The position numbers and the translations under genes were made by a program. Shown here piece by piece: positions 6,130 through 10,640 of a stretch of 10,640 bases of DNA (within the stretch, counting starts at the first letter, position 1; each line of letters begins with the position of its first letter). This DNA is from PGYR01 sp040264895 (lineage in GTDB: Bacteria > Bacteroidota > Ignavibacteria > Kapaibacteriales > UBA2268). The notes under the pieces are model-generated. The model did not search any database, had not been told where the DNA came from, and saw only the letters and a list, made by a program, of their open reading frames with translations. Location: NCBI GenBank assembly GCA_040264895.1, contig JBDQHL010000052.1, forward strand, positions 1 to 10,640, read 5' to 3'.

Positions 6130-7136
6130 TGGCGGAATACAAGGTTTGTAAATATAGCCCCAGTGACTATGAGCAATGGCAAGACTTTGTAAGTCATGGC
6201 GTAAATGCGACCTTGTTCCACGAGCAGAAATTTATATCCTATCACCCTGAGGGCAAATTCGATGATCACTCATTAATGGTCTATAAGAATAATGAGCTGT
6301 TTGCTGTTTTTCCTGCTGCCCTGCTTTTGCGTGGTCGTGAGAAGGTGTTGAAATCACACCCTGGTACTTCTTATGGTGGTTGTATCTTTACGAAAGGAAG
6401 CACTCTGAAAGATGTTTACAGCACTTTGGAAGCGATAGAAAATTACGCAAAGAAGTCAGGAATTAGCAGAATAGAGTTCCGCCAAGCACCGAAGATATTT
6501 CTCACTCAACCGTTCGACCAGTTCGACTTCTCTCTTGTGCGATTGAACTACGAACGAGAAGACGAAGAACTATCTACTTGCTATCCATTATCAAGCTACA
6601 AGGATATTAGTGTTGACGATATGGCAATGCAGTTTGAGAATGTAGGTAGAAACAAAGTACGCAAAAATGTAAGAAAAGCTGTCCGCCGTGGTCTTACTTT
6701 CCGTCAGTTAGAGAAGAGCGAACATAAGGCGTATTATAATATATTAATTGATAACTTAGAGCGACACGATGCCACCCCTGCCCACTCTTTTGAAGATATA
6801 GAAAAACTGATAGAGCTATACCCTAATAGGGTTAAACTCTACGGTGTATTTGTAGATGGAAATATGGCAGCTGGCTATCTGATTTTCAACATCAACCATA
6901 TCGGTTGGCACGTATTCTACGGCTCACTTGACTACAAATATCAGAAAGAACGCCCAACAACTTATGGTCTGTTTATGCTACTGAAGACATTAGCAGACGA
7001 GGGCTACGAGTATTTGAATATGGGAATAAGCACCGAAGACGGTGGTAAAAAAATAAATTGGGGGCTTTTCGATTTCAAGGAAAGCTTCAACGGCACGGGA
7101 ATAATTAGAACCTATTGGAGTAAAAGCATAGAATGA
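6129..7136 (+). CDS. FemAB/GNAT-fold acyltransferase, likely amino-sugar N-acyltransferase
   Basis: A 335-residue protein of the FemAB-like/BioF2-like acetyltransferase group (PF13480 type). The N-terminal half has the paired GNAT-type strands (HSLMVYKNNELFAVFPAAL, 47-65, then SHPGTSYGGCIF, 76-87). The C-terminal domain contains the basic helix RNKVRKNVRKAVRRGL (174-189), LYGVFVDGNMAAGYLIF (237-253) and the closing FDFKESFNG (314-322), all typical of this fold. Relatives transfer acyl or aminoacyl groups to amino groups of cell-wall precursors or polysaccharide sugars. Being placed between a sugar dehydrogenase and a sugar aminotransferase, it most likely N-acylates the new amino sugar; that is inference. 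It overlaps the preceding gene by 1 nt and the following one by 4 nt (ATGA), so the three are probably translated together. Donor and acceptor unknown. Confidence 0.8.
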   Translation: MAEYKVCKYSPSDYEQWQDFVSHGVNATLFHEQKFISYHPEGKFDDHSLMVYKNNELFAVFPAALLLRGREKVLKSHPGTSYGGCIFTKGSTLKDVYSTLEAIENYAKKSGISRIEFRQAPKIFLTQPFDQFDFSLVRLNYEREDEELSTCYPLSSYKDISVDDMAMQFENVGRNKVRKNVRKAVRRGLTFRQLEKSEHKAYYNILIDNLERHDATPAHSFEDIEKLIELYPNRVKLYGVFVDGNMAAGYLIFNINHIGWHVFYGSLDYKYQKERPTTYGLFMLLKTLADEGYEYLNMGISTEDGGKKINWGLFDFKESFNGTGIIRTYWSKSIE

Positions 7137-8245
7137 AAGTTCCATTTTTAGATTTAAAAACGCAATACAGAAATATAAAAAGTGAAATAGATGCTAAGGT
7201 TTTGGAGATATTAGACTCCACTGCTTATGCCTCTGGCCCTTATGTTGAGGAATTTGAGAAGAGCTTTGCCACTGCTCACAATGTAAATCACTGCATAGCT
7301 GTCAACTCTGGTACTTCCGCTCTCCACGTTGCCTTGCTTGCACTTGATGTTGGTTGTGGCGATGAAGTCATACTCCCCGCTAATACTTTCGTGGCGACTG
7401 CTTGGGCTGTTTCTTATGTTGGTGCTACTCCAGTTCTGTGCGATGTAACGGAAGACACTTATACAATAGATCCGAGCAAAATAGAAGCTTTGATTACTGA
7501 TAAGACTAAGGCGATTATCCCTGTCCACCTTTACGGTCAGCCCGCAGATATGGCTCCGATTATGGAAATAGCCAAAACGCATAATCTGAAAGTGGTGGAA
7601 GATGCAGCACAAGCTCATCTGGCAGAGTACAATGGCGAGAAAGTTGGAAACTTTGGTGACGTAGCTTGCTTTAGCTTTTACCCAGGCAAAAATCTTGGTG
7701 CTTATGGCGAAGGTGGTGCTTTGGTAACGAATAGCCATGAGATTGATGAGAAAAGTAGATTGCTACGTAATCACTCGCAGCCAGTTAAGTACAAACACAC
7801 TGACATTGGTTATAATTACAGAATGGACGGAATACAAGGTGGAATACTCAACATTAAACTGAAGCATTTGGACAAATGGACGAAGCAAAGACGTAGCGTG
7901 GCAGAAAGATATACTGATGCATTTATTAAAATTGATGGAATGACACCACCAAAAGAGAGAGAGAACACAAAGCACGTTTACCACTTATACGAACTTCGAT
8001 TAGAGAGCAAGGCGAAGCGTGATTCATTACTCGACTATTTAAAAGAACGTGAGATTTACGCTGGTTTGCACTACCCAATTCCTGTTCATTTACAAGAGGC
8101 GTACAGTTATTTAAGCTATAAGCGAAGGGATTTCCGGATTACCGAAGCAACTGCAGATGAGTTAATCTCATTGCCTATGTTCCCTGATTTGACAGACGAA
8201 ATGGTAGAAACCGTAATAGCTGCGGTTAAGGAGTTTGCAAACTAA
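7133..8245 (+). CDS. DegT/DnrJ/EryC1/StrS family PLP-dependent sugar aminotransferase
   Basis: A 370-residue aminotransferase of usual family length. It opens with the family's KVPFLDLK and shows NSGTSALHVALLAL (58-71), GDEVILPANTFVATA (76-90), the PLP-ring Asp in VVEDAAQAH (154-162) and the Schiff-base Lys186 in FSFYPGKNLGAYGEGGA (180-196), then NYRMDGIQ (228-235) and GLHYPIPVH (311-319). The enzymes transfer an amine, usually from glutamate, to a keto-sugar nucleotide. The SFYPGKNLGA and EDAAQAH wording is close to the FdtB/QdtB type (3-amination of dTDP-3-keto-6-deoxyhexose). The upstream Gfo/Idh/MocA dehydrogenase instead suggests a WbpE-like partner acting on a UDP-3-keto sugar. I cannot decide between these. 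It starts in a 4-nt ATGA overlap with the acyltransferase gene. Cytoplasmic. Confidence 0.92.
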   Translation: MKVPFLDLKTQYRNIKSEIDAKVLEILDSTAYASGPYVEEFEKSFATAHNVNHCIAVNSGTSALHVALLALDVGCGDEVILPANTFVATAWAVSYVGATPVLCDVTEDTYTIDPSKIEALITDKTKAIIPVHLYGQPADMAPIMEIAKTHNLKVVEDAAQAHLAEYNGEKVGNFGDVACFSFYPGKNLGAYGEGGALVTNSHEIDEKSRLLRNHSQPVKYKHTDIGYNYRMDGIQGGILNIKLKHLDKWTKQRRSVAERYTDAFIKIDGMTPPKERENTKHVYHLYELRLESKAKRDSLLDYLKEREIYAGLHYPIPVHLQEAYSYLSYKRRDFRITEATADELISLPMFPDLTDEMVETVIAAVKEFAN

Positions 8246-8680
8246 GTGAAAGTAATCTCAACCAAATCGAGTAATACCCGAAAGATTGCCTATGGCTTTG
8301 GTGGCTTAGTGCTACTTTTTTATATAGTGACTACAGTTATGCAAGTTGCTGATGGCAATGCCGAGTGGGAAACTACTATGTGGAATATGCTCTTCTTTAT
8401 TGGTTACGGACTTTTTATTCACTTTATCATACCTGCAGAGTATTTCGAATTCAGTGCCGATGAAATAGAGTTCAGACCTATGGCTGGATTCAAGCACGCA
8501 AAGCTCACAGTCTCAGATATAGACCATATCGCTTATGATACAAACCGTGTATTTATGGTTACAGCTGATAAGAAGCATGAGGCATCACTCACCAGTTTTA
8601 GCCATGGTGAGATACAATCTATTAAGCAACAGATTGCTAATTTTAACATAGAAGAAAGACAACCAGATATTGAGGATTAG
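8246..8680 (+). CDS. Small membrane protein with two N-terminal helices, unknown function
   Basis: A 144-residue protein I do not recognise. It has two predicted membrane helices (about 14-33 and 46-63) joined by a short acidic loop. After them comes a soluble C-terminal domain of about 75 residues with alternating short strands and one helix (YFEFSADEIEFRPMAG, LTVSDIDHIAYDT, RVFMVTAD, then SHGEIQSIKQQIANF). That order of strands and a final helix resembles the PH-like domains attached to bacterial membrane proteins, but I have no firm motif. The start is a GTG directly after the aminotransferase stop codon (TAAGTG). The next ATG lies after the first helix, so GTG is favoured. It is the last gene of the amino-sugar operon, and its TAG overlaps the stop codon of the opposite gene. 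Confidence 0.65.
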   Translation: MKVISTKSSNTRKIAYGFGGLVLLFYIVTTVMQVADGNAEWETTMWNMLFFIGYGLFIHFIIPAEYFEFSADEIEFRPMAGFKHAKLTVSDIDHIAYDTNRVFMVTADKKHEASLTSFSHGEIQSIKQQIANFNIEERQPDIED

Positions 8681-9807
8681 CCAATCGGTTTCTGGAAAAT
8701 TCTATATGTTTTATACACTTCGCCTTTCATCGTGGTCTCTAATCCACGTTTCATCATCTCATTGTCTTCCAAAATCCATGACGCTTCTCCTTTAGGCATA
8801 CCTAGTTCAAAGGCAGTCTCACCTATTTCATAATACAGAACTGCATCTACACCTGATGACTGGAACTCTGGTAGTACACCAAGAACGATAATCCTAGTCA
8901 AATCAATTTTACTTTTCTTAGTAAATAGATTCCAAACTGCACCTAGTATTCCACCGCCTTTATTGTAAATAAGTGACTGATTAATGTCAGGCAATGATAA
9001 CGCAAAACCAGCAGGCTTACCGTCTATCTCAGCTATAATTGTCAGACGTGGTTCGGCTATAGTCTTCAAATCATTAGCAAGGAAGTCAAATTCTGCATCT
9101 GTCATCTTTACAAAACCCCAGTTGGGTTGCCAAGCAGCGTTGTATATTTCTTTCAGAGTTTTGACATCTGCTTTGAATTGCTTTTTGTCTTTGAAGTTAA
9201 GCGGACGGATGGTAATCTTTTTTCTATCACGAACTATCTGCTGCATTCTAGTTAGTTTCTCACTAGCATAGCTATCGTGATGAAGTATGTAAGCTAGTAA
9301 ATCTTTCTCTTTTTTGAATCCGTAATTTTCTATCAATTGCTGATAGTATGGCGGATTGTAAGTCATTAGTATCACCGCAGGCATATCAAACGCATCGACT
9401 AATAGACCAACCTCATCGTTAGTAGATGGGTTAACCGGTCCACGTATGTCCTCCATCCCTTTTGATGTTAGCCATTTTTGAGCAGCATCGAAAAGAGCAT
9501 TAGCTACTTCTTGATCATCAATAGACTCAAAAAAACCGAAAAATCCAACTTTATCATTGTGAATCTTATTATGGTTTTTATTTGTTATTGCAGCTATTCT
9601 ACCCACTATTTCCTTCCCTTTGTATGCAAGGAATAGTTGAATTTCAGCATGTTGGAAGAACGGGTTTTTTTCTTCATTCAGAAGCTTCATCCTATCCATT
9701 TTGATAGGAGCTACCCAGTTCGGATTGTCTTTGTAGAATAACCATTGGCTATTCACAAACTTTTTCTTGTCAGCAGCACCAGCTACTTTTTTGATTTCTA
9801 TACTCAT
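8677..9807 (-). CDS. GNAT-fold acetyltransferase-like protein (about 375-aa family)
   Basis: A 376-residue soluble protein of a widespread family annotated as GNAT-like or YghO-like, with no settled function. Landmarks are FYKDNPNWVAPI (24-35), NPFFQHAEIQLFLAYKGKEIVGRIAAI (48-74, the GNAT-like strand pair), RGPVNPSTNDEVGLLVDAFD (122-141) and MTYNPPYYQQLIENYGF (148-164). A second GNAT-like half has LTIIAEIDGKPAGFALSLPD (255-274) and LGVLPEFQSSGVDAVLY (313-329), the latter resembling the acetyl-CoA pyrophosphate loop. An acyl-CoA-dependent transferase is plausible, but the substrate is unknown. The ATG (9805-9807) overlaps the stop of the upstream fibronectin-like gene by 4 nt (ATGA), so the two are co-translated. 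No signal peptide is seen. Confidence 0.78.
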   Translation of the reverse strand: MSIEIKKVAGAADKKKFVNSQWLFYKDNPNWVAPIKMDRMKLLNEEKNPFFQHAEIQLFLAYKGKEIVGRIAAITNKNHNKIHNDKVGFFGFFESIDDQEVANALFDAAQKWLTSKGMEDIRGPVNPSTNDEVGLLVDAFDMPAVILMTYNPPYYQQLIENYGFKKEKDLLAYILHHDSYASEKLTRMQQIVRDRKKITIRPLNFKDKKQFKADVKTLKEIYNAAWQPNWGFVKMTDAEFDFLANDLKTIAEPRLTIIAEIDGKPAGFALSLPDINQSLIYNKGGGILGAVWNLFTKKSKIDLTRIIVLGVLPEFQSSGVDAVLYYEIGETAFELGMPKGEASWILEDNEMMKRGLETTMKGEVYKTYRIFQKPIG

Positions 9808-10580
9808 TCTTGTATCTTCCCTTTGTTATATGCGAATGTATTGGTCGGTGTAGCTTTTGTGTTATAGTTGAAATTGTAATTACCACCGTTATAAGATATT
9901 ACTTGAAAGTAATAAACACCATCTTCTACTAGATTTTCAATTACAACTGGTTCATCAGGTTTATCACCCATAAATACAGTGTATGTAATTCCATCTATGA
10001 CTGTGTAATTTGTTCCATATTTATTATTTGCTTTGTATTTTGTACTATCTTGGGGTAATTGAGGTAATCTATCCTTAGAGACTATTAGTATAGTGCCATC
10101 TGCACCCTCTGGTTGCGTCCAATCTAACTCCACCTTATCATTTATAATGTTTATCATTCGGAGAGCTGTGGGTGGCTCTAATGGCTCTAATGCATTAGTC
10201 GAGCCGCGTGTTAGACCAATATATTTATCTGGACTTCTATCTTGCTTTATAAAATGAATAATAAACTCTCGATTTGGTAGCAGACCTGTTATCTTGTATT
10301 TACTAATACCATTGTTTATCCCTAGTACATAGTGCCCGTGTTTATTTGGTATGATGCTACTAATATCAACTATCTCAGATATAACTGGAGCATCAATACT
10401 AATCTCATTTGGTGGGATTCTCTTCTTATTAGCAACTATATATTCAAATACTACTAATTGGTTATCATACTTATGGTCAGAATCTTCGTGATTTATACCA
10501 ATAGAGTTCCCCTCATTGTTTTCTATCAAATTTGAAAACAGAGATGAACTAAATAATATGAATACAATTATATACTTCAT
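9804..10580 (-). CDS. Secreted fibronectin type III-like protein
   Basis: A 258-residue exported protein. Starting from ATG at 10578-10580 it has a compact signal peptide (MKYIIVFILFSSSLFS) with likely cleavage after about residue 16. A longer reading from TTG at 10610 is unlikely, because that codon lies inside the candidate -7 promoter box; ATG at 10590-10592 is a weaker alternative. The mature part appears to hold two fibronectin type III-like β-sandwiches. The first is around residues 65-125, ending in ISKYKITGLLPNREFIIHFI. The second is around 140-240, from LEPPTALRMINIINDKVELDWTQP (written in part: PPTALRM, VELDWTQP) to DGVYYFQVISYNG. Such domains mediate binding or act as spacers outside the cytoplasm; no catalytic motif is visible and I do not recognise a specific family. 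It is the first gene of a two-gene operon. Confidence 0.7.
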   Translation of the reverse strand: MKYIIVFILFSSSLFSNLIENNEGNSIGINHEDSDHKYDNQLVVFEYIVANKKRIPPNEISIDAPVISEIVDISSIIPNKHGHYVLGINNGISKYKITGLLPNREFIIHFIKQDRSPDKYIGLTRGSTNALEPLEPPTALRMINIINDKVELDWTQPEGADGTILIVSKDRLPQLPQDSTKYKANNKYGTNYTVIDGITYTVFMGDKPDEPVVIENLVEDGVYYFQVISYNGGNYNFNYNTKATPTNTFAYNKGKIQE

Positions 10581-10607
10581 TATAAACAACATTGGTTTGT
10601 TATAATA

Positions 10608-10615
10608 CAAATATA
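10608..10615 (-). promoter_or_regulatory. Candidate -7 box for the fibronectin/GNAT operon
   Basis: On the minus strand this reads TATATTTG, an exact match to the Bacteroidota -7 consensus TAnnTTTG, ending 27 nt before the ATG at 10580. No clear -33 TTG is seen in the last 25 bases of the window. It also argues against a start at the TTG codon whose complement is 10608-10610. Confidence 0.45.
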
Positions 10616-10640
10616 CTTTTATTGCTCGATATATAAAAAG

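Noticed and set aside
7211..7738. 175-codon minus-strand frame within the aminotransferase gene
   Set aside because: The plus strand encodes a full DegT-family enzyme with its PLP lysine; the antisense frame shows no coherent domain.
1..10640. tRNA genes, CRISPR array, insertion sequence or long direct repeats
   Set aside because: None was seen on reading both strands; the two MbnP/diheme modules are similar only at protein level, not as DNA repeats.

Overview
This is an AT-rich bacterial window, probably from the Bacteroidota/FCB side of the tree (Bacteroidetes, Ignavibacteria or Kapabacteria-like; I cannot place it more finely). The signs are a type IX secretion (T9SS) C-terminal sorting domain, little obvious Shine-Dalgarno sequence before the starts, TAnnTTTG-type -7 promoter boxes, and several gene families typical of that group. 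I see no rRNA, tRNA, CRISPR array or insertion sequence.

Region 1 (1-4301, + strand) is the most interesting part. It opens with the 3' part of a small cysteine-rich protein resembling the HYC_CC_PP family of Bacteroidota. Two back-to-back copies of the same two-gene module follow: an MbnP-like predicted copper-binding protein, then a diheme c-type cytochrome of the MauG/MbnH/cytochrome c peroxidase superfamily. In methanotrophs the MbnH enzyme oxidises a tryptophan of its partner MbnP to kynurenine, which helps bind copper. The two modules here have diverged. The first pair are both predicted lipoproteins. In the second pair the MbnP-like protein has an ordinary signal peptide plus a T9SS sorting domain, and its diheme partner contains no tryptophan at all. 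Overlapping reading frames (1 nt and 14 nt) tie each MbnP-like gene to its own diheme gene. No methanobactin genes are visible. The simplest reading is a copper (or other metal) binding or uptake locus at the cell envelope and surface.

Region 2 (4307-4909, - strand) is a secreted M15-family zinc peptidase, probably acting on peptidoglycan. It converges on region 1 with a 5-nt gap.

Region 3 (5119-8680, + strand) follows a 209-bp divergent intergenic region. It is a tight four-gene operon: a Gfo/Idh/MocA sugar dehydrogenase, a FemAB/GNAT-like acyltransferase, a DegT/DnrJ/EryC1 PLP aminotransferase and a small two-helix membrane protein. The first three can make an N-acylated amino sugar by oxidation, transamination and N-acylation, presumably for a surface polysaccharide.

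Region 4 (8677-10580, - strand) is a two-gene operon: a secreted fibronectin type III-like protein, then a 376-residue GNAT-fold protein. A good TAnnTTTG box lies before it. Its last stop codon overlaps the stop of region 3 on the opposite strand.
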